Assembly (NCBI GenBank): GCA_002479215.1
Contig: DLME01000276.1
Location: 5,835-18,161, forward strand
Direction: 5' to 3'
Length of the DNA: 12,327 nt
Source of the DNA: Syntrophaceae bacterium UBA7544
GTDB lineage: Bacteria; Desulfobacterota; Syntrophia; Syntrophales; Smithellaceae
Shown here piece after piece: positions 1 to 5,882 of the stretch. The position numbers were made by a program, and so were the translations under genes. The notes beneath the pieces were generated by a model. It saw nothing but the letters and a program-made list of their open reading frames with translations, was not told where the DNA came from and did not search any database. Positions within the stretch are counted from its first letter, which is position 1, and each line of letters opens with the position of its first letter.

Positions 1-15
1 GGTTTTAATTTCAGC

Positions 16-1278
16 TCATGAAAATCTACAGTGACCATCAATTGCCTCCCGATAAACATCAACAACTTCCTGTGCCGCTTTCGGCCAGCTAAAGACAGAA
101 TTTACGCGCTCTAAACCGGCTTGGCTGTACTTCTTTCTCTGATCGGAATTATTAAATAAAAAAGCTATTGCCTTCGTCAAGGCAGCGGCATCGGCGGGCG
201 GAACAATCATAGCCGCATCACCCACAACTTCCGGCAAAGCGCCGCCGCTAGTTGTAATCAAGGGAACGCCGCAAGCCATCGCCTCCACAGCCGGTATGCC
301 GAAGCCTTCATATACAGACGGAACAACGGCTATTGTAGATTTGGCGTAGTAATCGGCAAACTCCTCATTCTGAATACGGCCCGTAAAATGGACTATATCA
401 CCAATCCCCAGCCTGGCCACCAGTTTTGTAATTATTCCGTTTTTTTTGGGTTCTCCTATAACTGTTAATTTTACAGATTGTTTTTTTCTTACTTCCGATA
501 CAGCCTCCAACAAATAACTCAAACCTTTTAACGGCATATCCGCGCTATTAGTCACGATAATGGAATTTTCCGGCCGCGATCCATTTTGAGCCGGATAAAA
601 ATATTCATTGTTAATTCCATTATGAACAACGTGGAATTTATTTTCATCAATAGAGAATTCCTTAGCGATATCCTTTTTGGTAAATTTCGATACAGTTACA
701 ATATGGGAAAGCTGGCGCGCTACTCTTATCTGCATTTTAATAAAAGTGTACCAGCGAAAAACACGAAATTTCTGATAGATTGTTTTTGCCGCTTTAAATT
801 CCTCCTGTTTATCAACGGTTATCGGATGATGAATAGTTGCTATTGTCGGAATAACTTTTCTGGCGAGCCTTCCGACCCCGTAGGAAAGACTTTGATTATC
901 ATGAACAATGTCATAATGCATTCTGCGCTTTTGCAGATAGCGGTAAACCCGCTCGCCAAAAGTAAAAGGTTCCGGGAAACTGCCCGTGCAGACATTCAAA
1001 AATTCATACATGTTGATCGGATAGATCAGATCCCTTACCCTTTCCGGACGGAAAAGATGATGGGGATTATACATATCCAGGTTCGGCAACTTGTGCAGAC
1101 GCACTTTCGGGTCGAGATGGGGATATGGAGGTCCTGATATTACATCCACATTATGGCCGATATCAACCAATGCCTTGCTTAGATGTTTAATGTAAACACC
1201 CTGACCGCCGCACGTGGGATTGCCTCTATAGGTCAGCAGGCATATTTTCAATGGCCTTGAACTCGAACTTTTCTTCAC
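16..1278 (-). CDS. GT4-family glycosyltransferase (GT-B fold)
   Basis: Retaining glycosyltransferase of family 4, expected to move a sugar from a nucleotide-sugar donor to a cell-surface or lipid-linked acceptor in the cytoplasm or at the inner membrane. The 420-residue length is normal for GT4. An N-terminal Rossmann half has the glycine-rich GGQGVY loop (residues 24-29) that begins the acceptor domain. The C-terminal half has K251 in the ADMPLKG donor-site segment and the diagnostic E-x7-E motif (E324 and E332 in EGFGIPAVE), followed by GGALPE. The GTG start is chosen because it overlaps the TGA stop of the upstream PHP gene (GTGA) and has a GAGGG Shine-Dalgarno about 8 nt upstream. Translation is therefore probably coupled to the PHP gene. 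Donor and acceptor cannot be read from sequence. The family call is firm; the pathway is unknown. Confidence 0.93.
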   Translation of the reverse strand: MKKSSSSRPLKICLLTYRGNPTCGGQGVYIKHLSKALVDIGHNVDVISGPPYPHLDPKVRLHKLPNLDMYNPHHLFRPERVRDLIYPINMYEFLNVCTGSFPEPFTFGERVYRYLQKRRMHYDIVHDNQSLSYGVGRLARKVIPTIATIHHPITVDKQEEFKAAKTIYQKFRVFRWYTFIKMQIRVARQLSHIVTVSKFTKKDIAKEFSIDENKFHVVHNGINNEYFYPAQNGSRPENSIIVTNSADMPLKGLSYLLEAVSEVRKKQSVKLTVIGEPKKNGIITKLVARLGIGDIVHFTGRIQNEEFADYYAKSTIAVVPSVYEGFGIPAVEAMACGVPLITTSGGALPEVVGDAAMIVPPADAAALTKAIAFLFNNSDQRKKYSQAGLERVNSVFSWPKAAQEVVDVYREAIDGHCRFS

Positions 1279-1925
1279 ACACAGGCCCTCTGCACCAGCT
1301 TTTTCGAATTTTCGAACATGGCGGCAATTTCTTCACCCGTCAAACCAGCACCGCGGGCAATATTCGTTGCCATTTTACTACCGACGAAATCACTGGGGGC
1401 ATGAGCATCGTTATTGAGAACAAGCTGCGCCTTGAATTTTCTGGCCATCTGAGCGACATGCCCGTTGCTCAGGCTATGGTTCTTCCGCGTTGTAATTTCC
1501 AGATAAATACCTCTTTCGGCGGCCAATTTTGTTTCTTGTTCGGTCAGAAGACCGGGATGGGCTAAAATATCTATGGAAGAGTTAAGCGCGGCTAGATTTG
1601 TACCGGCAGGAACAGGCTCGGCCAAAGTCTCACCATGCACAACAACTATCTTTGCTCCCAATTTTCTGGCCTCATCAGCAAGCGCGGCTATATCTTTAGG
1701 GTGAACATGTGTAAGTTCAATGCCGGGAAGAACTGTAATATTCCCTTTTTCCGTTATCTTTGAACAAACCTTGATAATCCTTGGCAGAATGAAATCAATA
1801 TTGGAATGATCGGCATGATCGGTAATGGCTATAGCTTTATACCCGGCAGCAAAGGCGCGCTGAGCCAACTCCGTGGGAATTAAGTCGCCGTCACTGAAAA
1901 TAGAATGTGTATGAAGATCAATCAT
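1275..1925 (-). CDS. PHP-domain phosphoesterase (histidinol-phosphatase-like)
   Basis: Polymerase-and-histidinol-phosphatase (PHP) superfamily metal-dependent phosphoesterase, 216 residues, a stand-alone PHP barrel. The metal-ligand set is intact: H5 and H7 in DLHTHS, D36/H37/H40 in ITDHADH, E70 in PGIELTH, H98 in VVHGE, H123 in LAHPG, and D173/H175 in NNDAHA. These are the ligands expected for a trinuclear metal centre, so the protein is probably active. The substrate could be histidinol phosphate or another small phosphate ester. No his genes are nearby, so a role in histidine synthesis is not supported by context. It is the first gene of a two-gene operon and its stop overlaps the start of the glycosyltransferase gene, which hints at a shared role, perhaps in surface-sugar metabolism (inference). 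A modest Shine-Dalgarno (AGGA) lies about 10 nt before the ATG. Confidence 0.9.
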   Translation of the reverse strand: MIDLHTHSIFSDGDLIPTELAQRAFAAGYKAIAITDHADHSNIDFILPRIIKVCSKITEKGNITVLPGIELTHVHPKDIAALADEARKLGAKIVVVHGETLAEPVPAGTNLAALNSSIDILAHPGLLTEQETKLAAERGIYLEITTRKNHSLSNGHVAQMARKFKAQLVLNNDAHAPSDFVGSKMATNIARGAGLTGEEIAAMFENSKKLVQRACV

Positions 1926-1973
1926 TTATAACATCCTGGAATAAAATTTTTTGAAAAAAGTAATGTGACGTTT

Positions 1974-2002
1974 TTCTTAGCAAATTTGCGACTGAGAGTC
2001 AA
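1974..2002 (-). promoter_or_regulatory. possible sigma-70-type promoter for the PHP/glycosyltransferase pair
   Basis: On the minus strand a TTGACT -35 (2002-1997) is followed, after 17 nt, by TAAGAA (1979-1974), about 50 nt upstream of the PHP start. The -35 is good and the -10 is poor (3 of 6). The rest of the 172-nt gap between the PHP start and the first attC holds no gene and no clear hairpin. Confidence 0.3.
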
Positions 2003-2097
2003 CAAGGATGTGGATACTTTCAGAATTAATACATTATTGGTTATTTCGTAATGATCGATGCATTAATGAACAAGAACGATGACGTTACTTTATAATA

Positions 2098-2155
2098 TTT
2101 GTAACGAAAAGCTCAGCCGGAGCGCAGCGATCGGCTGTATTGCTTTTGTTATGTG
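2098..2155 (-). repeat. attC site 1 (terminal cassette)
   Basis: On the minus strand it runs from R'' ACATAAC to R' GTTACAA. Between them is the inner hairpin CAGCCG...CGGCTG, with a CTA apical loop and unpaired bases on one arm, as expected of extrahelical bases that set strand polarity in attC. R'' is followed by AAAA and R' is preceded by C, like the classical aadA attC, which gives the minus-strand orientation. The gene ending at 2159 stops 4 nt before it. The R' box is the most degenerate of the four, as is common at the end of an array. Confidence 0.78.
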
Positions 2156-2158
2156 TCT

Positions 2159-2698
2159 TTATTTATCATGCCAGAAATTTTCCATTTCCGTTTCATACTC
2201 ATCAAACATACTACAGGTATTATTTATTAATTCAATAATGCTTTCTAAGGATTCAGTAGTAAACTGAATATATTCATGAGTGATTCCTTTTGAATTTATT
2301 TTCAGTTTACATCTAGTATATCCATCATCATATGCACTTTCCCAGTCTGCATGAACTACTTGATTCCTGAGATTTCCTGCTAAAATGAGATTTTTCGTTA
2401 GTTGATCAAGTATGGTGATCTTTTTACATGCTGTATTTTGTAGTTCAAGTAAAAACCTTTTAAACATATCAACTTTAGATGAATAATTCATATTGTAGAT
2501 AACCAATAAGCCTTGTGCATCTGAACGTTCATTAATTAAATTACAAAGTGATTCGTTTAATAAGTTTTCCAAAGTATTAAAGCTGTGAACAATATATCCA
2601 ATAAGAGGCGCAGTCTCTTCTAAAAAATCTTCACTTGCGCCGCTTAAGTTTGTTGTTTGAAATGCATATTGCTGGATGGGAATTTCTTTTTTCTTCAT
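2159..2698 (-). CDS. cassette-encoded HEPN-like protein, function unknown
   Basis: 179 residues, predicted soluble and mostly helical, with no signal peptide or membrane segment. The notable motif is LRNQVVHADW, in which R111, N112 and H116 form an Rx4H signature with a polar residue after the Arg. This is the catalytic pattern of HEPN-domain RNases and nucleotide-transferase partners, and it sits late in a helical region, as HEPN motifs usually do. The helical segment around residues 30-57 and the region 95-116 could form the HEPN bundle. No antitoxin-like partner (MNT, small DNA-binding protein) is adjacent; the next gene is an exported protein in a different cassette. It starts about 11 nt after the attC2 core with only a weak ribosome site. 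HEPN assignment is inference from a short motif; toxin or defence activity is possible but unproven. Confidence 0.7.
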   Translation of the reverse strand: MKKKEIPIQQYAFQTTNLSGASEDFLEETAPLIGYIVHSFNTLENLLNESLCNLINERSDAQGLLVIYNMNYSSKVDMFKRFLLELQNTACKKITILDQLTKNLILAGNLRNQVVHADWESAYDDGYTRCKLKINSKGITHEYIQFTTESLESIIELINNTCSMFDEYETEMENFWHDK

Positions 2699-2708
2699 GT
2701 TAATTTCT

Positions 2709-2765
2709 CACATAACGGAGAAATCAGCTGGAGCGTAAGCGATCGGCTGAATTTACTTGTTATGC
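2709..2765 (-). repeat. attC site 2
   Basis: On the minus strand R'' is GCATAAC and R' is GTTATGT, with the same inner hairpin as the other copies. It differs slightly inside (CAGCTGG for CAGCCGG and one extra A in the loop, GTAAGC). The R'' end overlaps the last codons and TAA stop of the gene ending at 2753. Confidence 0.82.
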
Positions 2766-3316
2766 TCTCTTTTATCTATAACTTTAATGTCCGCTAACTC
2801 ATAAGAAGCAACCATTTTTTTAAATTCAGGCAAAATAATATCAAAATTCTGCTTGTCGAATGCACTTGCCACAACAGTGATTGTAACGCCTTTTTCCTCG
2901 ATATAGGCTATAACCTCAAATGGTTGACTCCTCAACACTTTACTCTCAAATTCCCTAGTGACAATGTTTTTCCCTTTTTTATTTTTAATTATTTCAGGAC
3001 GTGACATTTTTATGTCACGATCTTTGGCCTTAAATACCTCCTCATCATGAAGCAATGCTTGTTTAGCCGATTTGTTTTTAAAAGATGTCGCATAAATAAC
3101 AGCGGGCGCATTATTGAAGTCATAACCAGAAGGGATTAAAAAGAAAATTGCTCCAAATTTACCGGCAACTTTCTGATCTTGATACCACCCGTTAGGGATA
3201 TTCAACCAGAAAGCTTTATTATCTATGTAGCCTAATATTGACCTTTCAGTATCTTCGCAATAAGCATATGTGGAAATTACGAGAATAAAAAAAGTTATAA
3301 ATAATTTAAATCTCAT
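2753..3316 (-). CDS. cassette-encoded exported protein, unknown function
   Basis: 187 residues from the chosen ATG. The N-terminus is a signal peptide (MRFK, then a hydrophobic stretch LFITFFILVISTYAYC), with likely signal-peptidase I cleavage near residues 18-20, so the product is probably periplasmic or secreted. The mature part is mixed alpha/beta with a WLNIPNGWYQD segment and no catalytic motif I recognise. An in-frame ATG at 3412 exists but would put the start on the far side of attC3, in the neighbouring cassette. The ATG at 3316 instead has an AAAGGA Shine-Dalgarno 6 nt upstream and begins 15 nt after the attC3 core, so it is preferred. The last three codons and stop lie in the R'' box of attC2. 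The fold resembles small PsbP/DcrB-like lipid-associated proteins only in general character, which is too weak to name. Confidence 0.72.
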   Translation of the reverse strand: MRFKLFITFFILVISTYAYCEDTERSILGYIDNKAFWLNIPNGWYQDQKVAGKFGAIFFLIPSGYDFNNAPAVIYATSFKNKSAKQALLHDEEVFKAKDRDIKMSRPEIIKNKKGKNIVTREFESKVLRSQPFEVIAYIEEKGVTITVVASAFDKQNFDIILPEFKKMVASYELADIKVIDKREHNK

Positions 3317-3330
3317 AGTGCTTCCTTTGA

Positions 3331-3387
3331 GCATAACGAAAAAATCAGCCGGAGCGTAGCGATCGGCTGTATTGCCTTTGTTATGTG
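3331..3387 (-). repeat. attC site 3
   Basis: On the minus strand R'' is ACATAAC and R' is GTTATGC (matches GTTRRRY in all but one position). The inner hairpin has identical CAGCCG/CGGCTG arms and a bulged base. It begins 3 nt after the TAG stop of the gene ending at 3390. Confidence 0.84.
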
Positions 3388-3389
3388 TT

Positions 3390-3821
3390 CTATTTTGTTT
3401 TTGCATGTTCATGTTTTGTCAGAATTTCATTTATGGATTTTTGAAACTCTGGAACGTCAGAAGATGAAGGTATTTCACGGCGATATTTTATTGCTATGTT
3501 CATTGATTCAATTGTTTGCTTTTCAAAATCCAAGACAGACGGGTATTTAAGGATATTGTATATTGATTCATTATCAGTTTTGTATGTCTCGATATTATAG
3601 ATTTGCATATCCAATTTAGCTTCCATGTATTTTATCGGCAATTCTGTTTTGCCTTTCCGCAATTGTTGCAGCATTGATGTCGTGATATATGTATTTAGGC
3701 CATCCAGATAAAGACCCGCCTTAAAGCCTTTTTCAAAACCTATAATGCCGCCTAACAGGTTTGATGCAATGAGTAGAAGAACGAAAATAACTGCGATCAC
3801 AATTATCTTTTTCTTATTCAT
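3390..3821 (-). CDS. cassette-encoded single-pass membrane-anchored protein, unknown
   Basis: 143 residues. A lysine-rich start (MNKKK) is followed by one strongly hydrophobic helix (about residues 6-28), then a glycine-containing GGIIGFEKGFKAGL segment and a mostly helical, charged tail. The predicted topology is an N-terminal anchor with the remaining 110 or so residues outside the cytoplasm, or an uncleaved signal anchor. No enzymatic or binding motif is recognised. The start is supported by a GAGGA Shine-Dalgarno (TGAGGAAAATAAATG) derived partly from the attC4 core, showing how cassette insertion supplies the ribosome site. It is AT-rich like the other cassettes. Confidence 0.7.
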   Translation of the reverse strand: MNKKKIIVIAVIFVLLLIASNLLGGIIGFEKGFKAGLYLDGLNTYITTSMLQQLRKGKTELPIKYMEAKLDMQIYNIETYKTDNESIYNILKYPSVLDFEKQTIESMNIAIKYRREIPSSSDVPEFQKSINEILTKHEHAKTK

Positions 3822-3831
3822 TTATTTTCCT

Positions 3832-3888
3832 CACATAACGACGAAATCAGCCGGAGCGTAGCGATCGGCTGAATTGAAAGGTTAAGCG
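3832..3888 (-). repeat. attC site 4
   Basis: On the minus strand R'' is GCTTAAC, a perfect RYYYAAC, and R' is GTTATGT. The inner hairpin is identical to that in attC3. It follows the TGA stop of the gene ending at 3896 by 7 nt. The R'' box is complementary to the GTTAAGC core at 4330-4324, which opens the same cassette. That supports 3839-4330 being one excisable unit. Confidence 0.84.
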
Positions 3889-3895
3889 CTTTTTT

Positions 3896-4312
3896 TCAAT
3901 GCAAGAAACCTTTCCGGTTAAGAAAATAAGCATAGGCACAAATTGGGATAAGTAACAAAATCCCGCCGCCGAGAAAGCTTACGCCCCATTTACCTCCAAA
4001 TAAAAATGTTAAAAGACTGAGTGCTGTGCTGACAAGCAACAATTTCAGTGCTACCTTTCTAGAAAAAAGCAGCAAAGTGGATGCAACCAATATTAATATT
4101 ACTTGTGTGATGCGTACAATATGATCGACTATATTTAGGCTTTCATAAAATGTGGTTATTTCTTTTCCGAGTATACCTGTACGTGCCATCCAATAAGTTG
4201 CCATAAACCAGCCAAATGCTGATATAAGATAAAACACCATGATGGCTGTTGAAATAACTCCAATCAAAATCTTTGTTAATAGCTGCCTATTGATTCTGTT
4301 AGTAATGTTCAT
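3896..4312 (-). CDS. cassette-encoded four-helix inner-membrane protein, unknown
   Basis: 138 residues with four predicted transmembrane helices at about 14-36, 64-83, 88-105 and 113-131. The N-terminus and C-terminus are both short and basic, giving an in/in topology by the positive-inside rule. No charged residues stand out inside the helices and no transporter or enzyme motif is recognisable. It is the first cassette of the cluster. The start is 12 nt after a perfect GTTAAGC integron core (4330-4324), with no good Shine-Dalgarno, so expression is probably low or needs read-through. The product could be a small membrane modifier such as an immunity or superinfection-exclusion protein, but nothing in the sequence demonstrates that. 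Confidence 0.68.
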   Translation of the reverse strand: MNITNRINRQLLTKILIGVISTAIMVFYLISAFGWFMATYWMARTGILGKEITTFYESLNIVDHIVRITQVILILVASTLLLFSRKVALKLLLVSTALSLLTFLFGGKWGVSFLGGGILLLIPICAYAYFLNRKGFLH

Positions 4313-4323
4313 TTTATCACACA

Positions 4324-4330
4324 GCTTAAC
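4324..4330 (-). other. integron core site (attI-like or remnant attC end)
   Basis: GTTAAGC fits GTTRRRY exactly and lies 12 nt before the first cassette gene, the same spacing as in the other cassettes. Upstream sequence (4331-4400) lacks the inner hairpin seen in the four attC sites, so it could be the end of an attI or a degenerate attC. A GGGTC-GAA-GACCC hairpin lies nearby, at about 4357-4369. Confidence 0.45.
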
Positions 4331-4487
4331 AATGTTTATATGTATCCTTAGCCCACGGGTCTTCGACCCCTGCTTATGCGAGATAATTCGGCTAACAAAC
4401 TTCTATTCGCTTCGCCCTGCATCCGCCTGGCTTCGCTTTTGAAGTTTGAGTCTCATTACCCTCCGCTTTAATGTCACGATTGAATTT

Positions 4488-4507
4488 CTCGGCGGCAAGC
4501 CGCCGAG
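4488..4507. repeat. perfect palindrome (9-bp arms), REP-like
   Basis: CTCGGCGGC-AA-GCCGCCGAG is a perfect 9-bp-arm hairpin with a two-base loop, in the 280-bp spacer between the thioesterase stop and the first cassette. Much more GC-rich than its surroundings. No T-tract follows on either strand, so a simple terminator is unlikely. It shares the GC-(AA/TT)-GC centre with the palindrome at 4549-4578. Confidence 0.6.
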
Positions 4508-4548
4508 CATCTTCGATTCATGAGGAGATATTAATTCTGTATTCGCTC

Positions 4549-4578
4549 GCATACCCCGTAGCAAGCTACGGGGCATGC
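4549..4578. repeat. perfect palindrome with extended arms, REP-like or mRNA-end stem
   Basis: CCCCGTAGC-AA-GCTACGGGG (4554-4573) is a perfect 9-bp-arm hairpin. GCAT/ATGC flanks extend it after one A-C mismatch. It lies 15 nt past the thioesterase stop on the minus strand, so it could protect or end that transcript, but no run of T follows. Flanking GCTCGC tracts lie on both sides. The common centre with 4488-4507 suggests two members of one palindromic repeat family. Confidence 0.6.
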
Positions 4579-4592
4579 GCTCGCTAACGAAT

Positions 4593-4940
4593 TCATTTTT
4601 TCAAAAGCAGAAACGTTGCCGAAACACGGCAAATATTTTTGCCTTTATCATCTGTCACCAAACAATCACCAATAACAAGGCTTTGGCCTTTTTTAAAAAC
4701 GGTGGCATCGGCAATGAGTTCCCCATTATTAACCCCCGCCAAAAAATTGCTTTTGAGTTCAACGGTGGTCAAACCTTCTTCCGGGCTCAATTGAGTCATC
4801 ATCGCATGGGCAATGGCCTCATCGGCCAGAGCAACGATAAGCCCACCCTGCATCGTTTTCGCTCCCTGCAAATATTCCGGGCGCACCGGCATCCGAAACC
4901 GGGCATAACCGTCCTTCAGCTCATCTAAAGTTATCCCCAA
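4593..4940 (-). CDS. PaaI-type hotdog-fold thioesterase, start region abnormal
   Basis: Hotdog-fold acyl-CoA thioesterase of the PaaI group, which hydrolyses acyl- or aryl-CoA in the cytoplasm. Family segments are visible: GYARFRMPVRPEYLQ, then QGGLIVALADEAIAHAM, with the catalytic-type acid D40 (numbering from the TTG used here), and the C-terminal strands ending in RVSATFLLLKK. The usual HGG is QGG, so the His is lost. The start is a problem. The only near-cognate in-frame start is TTG at 4940, but family-like sequence (ANSFLDYLGI) and a longer open frame continue upstream to about 5065, with no ATG or GTG. An ATG at 5029-5027 is in a different frame; one extra G in the GGGG run at 5022-5019 would join it to give about 145 residues, the normal length. 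It lies directly downstream of ferritin on the same strand and is likely co-transcribed with it. It is either frameshifted, mis-assembled, or uses a non-standard start. Confidence 0.82.
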   Translation of the reverse strand: MGITLDELKDGYARFRMPVRPEYLQGAKTMQGGLIVALADEAIAHAMMTQLSPEEGLTTVELKSNFLAGVNNGELIADATVFKKGQSLVIGDCLVTDDKGKNICRVSATFLLLKK

Positions 4941-5038
4941 ATAATCCAGAAAAGAATTTGCCCCCTTTTGACCGGCTTTTATTTTTTCCAGATATTGTTT
5001 GTAATTATTAATAATCAGCCCCTCGGCATTTGAAATTT

Positions 5039-5575
5039 TTAAGCGACTACATTGTAAGCCGCCGGGTCAAGAGGTGATCCCGCTGGAAATATCCGCGTAC
5101 CTAATTCACGATCCAGAATCAAGATACCCTCTTTGGAGTTTCCTACCAATGCCAATTCGCGGGCAACTTTTTCCGTATTTTTTTCTTCTTCTATCTGCTC
5201 ATTTAAGAACCAGGAAAGAATAGGTTCGGACGTATAGTCGTTTTCTTCACGGGATATTTTAGTAAGATTATTGATTTTACCGGTAACAAACTTTTCATGC
5301 TCGTAGGCATCCTGCCATGCTTCCAGAGGTGTTTTCCATTTTGTTTTCAATTGTTTTAAATCCTGAAGTGTGACTATGCCGCCCCTGTCAATAATATGGT
5401 CAAAAAATTTCATCGCATGAATCATCTCCTCATGCGCCTGACAGCGCATCCAGTGCGCCATACCATCAAGACCCTCTTCGTGAAAGTAGGCAACCATCGA
5501 TAAATAAATATAAAAAGATTCGAGTTCATGCTTAATCTGATCATTCATTGCACCTCTAATTTTTTCTCCTATCAT
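5039..5575 (-). CDS. ftnA: bacterial non-haem ferritin (FtnA type)
   Basis: Iron-storage ferritin, forming a 24-subunit shell that oxidises Fe(II) and stores it as mineral. From the chosen ATG the protein is 178 residues and its ferroxidase ligands fall exactly on the E. coli FtnA numbering: E17, Y24, E49/E50, H53, E94, Q127 and E130. All are present, so the site should be active. There is an ATG three codons upstream at 5584, but the AGGAGG Shine-Dalgarno abuts it with no spacing, whereas it sits 9 nt before the ATG at 5575. That spacing and the numbering both favour 5575. The thioesterase frame begins shortly after the stop, and transcription probably runs through both genes. No clear Fur box is seen upstream. 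The ferritin family call is very secure. Confidence 0.96.
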   Translation of the reverse strand: MIGEKIRGAMNDQIKHELESFYIYLSMVAYFHEEGLDGMAHWMRCQAHEEMIHAMKFFDHIIDRGGIVTLQDLKQLKTKWKTPLEAWQDAYEHEKFVTGKINNLTKISREENDYTSEPILSWFLNEQIEEEKNTEKVARELALVGNSKEGILILDRELGTRIFPAGSPLDPAAYNVVA

Positions 5576-5624
5576 TTTGTCCATCCTCCTTTCCTAAATT
5601 AACAAAACACTCAATTTTCATAGC

Positions 5625-5640
5625 TTGCAAATTAATGCAA
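5625..5640. promoter_or_regulatory. inverted repeat upstream of ferritin, possible operator
   Basis: TTGCA-N6-TGCAA is a perfect 5-bp-arm inverted repeat between the ferritin start and its candidate promoter (a position where a repressor could act). A dyad this short can arise by chance in AT-rich DNA. Confidence 0.25.
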
Positions 5641-5664
5641 TAGCCTGCATCTTACTTCAGGTTT

Positions 5665-5693
5665 TTCATAGTCTAATTTTACAAATTTTCCAA
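5665..5693 (-). promoter_or_regulatory. possible ferritin promoter
   Basis: On the minus strand TTGGAA (5693-5688), a 17-nt spacer and TATGAA (5670-5665) each match 4 of 6 sigma-70 positions. This is about 90 nt upstream of the ferritin start. The intergenic region 5585-5759 otherwise holds no gene. Confidence 0.3.
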
Positions 5694-5759
5694 CCTTTTT
5701 TCCAGATTCAATACATCTAATAAAACGCTGCTAAAGAGAAAGGGCTGAAAATAATGTTA

Positions 5760-5786
5760 TTGACTAAAATGTTACTTTTTTATAAA
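5760..5786 (+). promoter_or_regulatory. promoter for the fluoride riboswitch / GTPase / HIT unit
   Basis: TTGACT (5760-5765), a 15-nt spacer and TATAAA (5781-5786) lie just upstream of the aptamer. Each hexamer matches 5 of 6 positions; the spacer is somewhat short. Predicted transcription would start around 5793, giving a short 5' tail before the aptamer at 5807. Confidence 0.55.
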
Positions 5787-5804
5787 TTTTGAATGAATTT
5801 ATAT

Positions 5805-5882
5805 CAGGTGATGGGGTTCACCTTATTTAACCGCCTTTGTTGCTGATAACTCCTACAGGAGATTAACCTGAAGGAGTTTTTT
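5805..5882 (+). ncRNA. fluoride riboswitch (crcB motif) 1, upstream of dynamin-like GTPase
   Basis: The conserved crcB-motif core is present. A first stem pairs GGTG (5807-5810) with CACC (5819-5822) around the loop ATGGGGTT. Then come AACCGCC (5829-5835) and the GCTGATAACTCCTAC segment (5842-5856). The loop GGGGTT (5813-5818) can pair with AACTCC (5848-5853), including one G-U, to form the pseudoknot that encloses fluoride in this family. The same AACTCC strand pairs alternatively with AGGAGTT (5872-5878), which contains the Shine-Dalgarno. Fluoride binding should therefore favour expression of the downstream gene (ON switch), as in known fluoride riboswitches. The recognition is from the conserved sequence and its near identity to the second copy at 8206. 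Confidence 0.93.
5848..5882 (+). terminator. riboswitch 1 expression platform: terminator-like hairpin that also hides the ribosome site
   Basis: AACTCCT (5848-5854) pairs perfectly with AGGAGTT (5872-5878). After one A-A mismatch, CAGG (5856-5859) pairs with CCTG (5867-5870), leaving a 7-nt loop. The hairpin runs straight into TTTTTT (5877-5882), giving intrinsic-terminator form. Its 3' arm contains AAGGAG, located 6 nt before the GTG start, so the hairpin can block translation as well as transcription. It is mutually exclusive with the aptamer pseudoknot because both need 5848-5853. Confidence 0.8.

Larger units (their letters stand above)
2098..4330 (-). mobile_element. integron gene-cassette cluster, four cassettes, no integrase in window (CALIN-like)
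   Basis: Four copies of a palindromic repeat of about 57 bp alternate with four single-gene units, all with the gene reading on the minus strand towards its own repeat. Each repeat has outer boxes of the type xxxTAAC...GTTAxxx and a shared inner imperfect hairpin (TCAGCCG ... CGGCTGA), which is integron attC architecture. Genes start only about 12-18 nt after the previous core site and stop within a few bases of, or inside, the next attC, as expected for cassettes. The cluster is bounded at its promoter-proximal end by GTTAAGC (4330-4324), a perfect GTTRRRY core. No tyrosine recombinase of the IntI type is encoded in the window, so this is either a CALIN or an array whose integrase has been lost or lies elsewhere. 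No cassette has an obvious promoter of its own. A TATAAA at 4340-4335 is the only weak -10 candidate at the head of the array. Confidence 0.8.

Noticed and set aside
586..1137. Plus-strand open frame of 183 codons
   Set aside because: It is antisense to the glycosyltransferase, has no recognisable motif, and the minus-strand gene is fully supported by GT4 motifs.
3317..3412. Longer start for the exported cassette protein at 3412
   Set aside because: It would run through attC3 and hide the signal peptide inside the protein; the ATG at 3316 has a good ribosome site and directly follows the core.
2098..3888. Four similar repeats as a possible CRISPR array
   Set aside because: The repeats are palindromic, about 57 bp, spaced about 500-600 bp apart with genes between them, which is attC-cassette spacing and not CRISPR repeat-spacer spacing.
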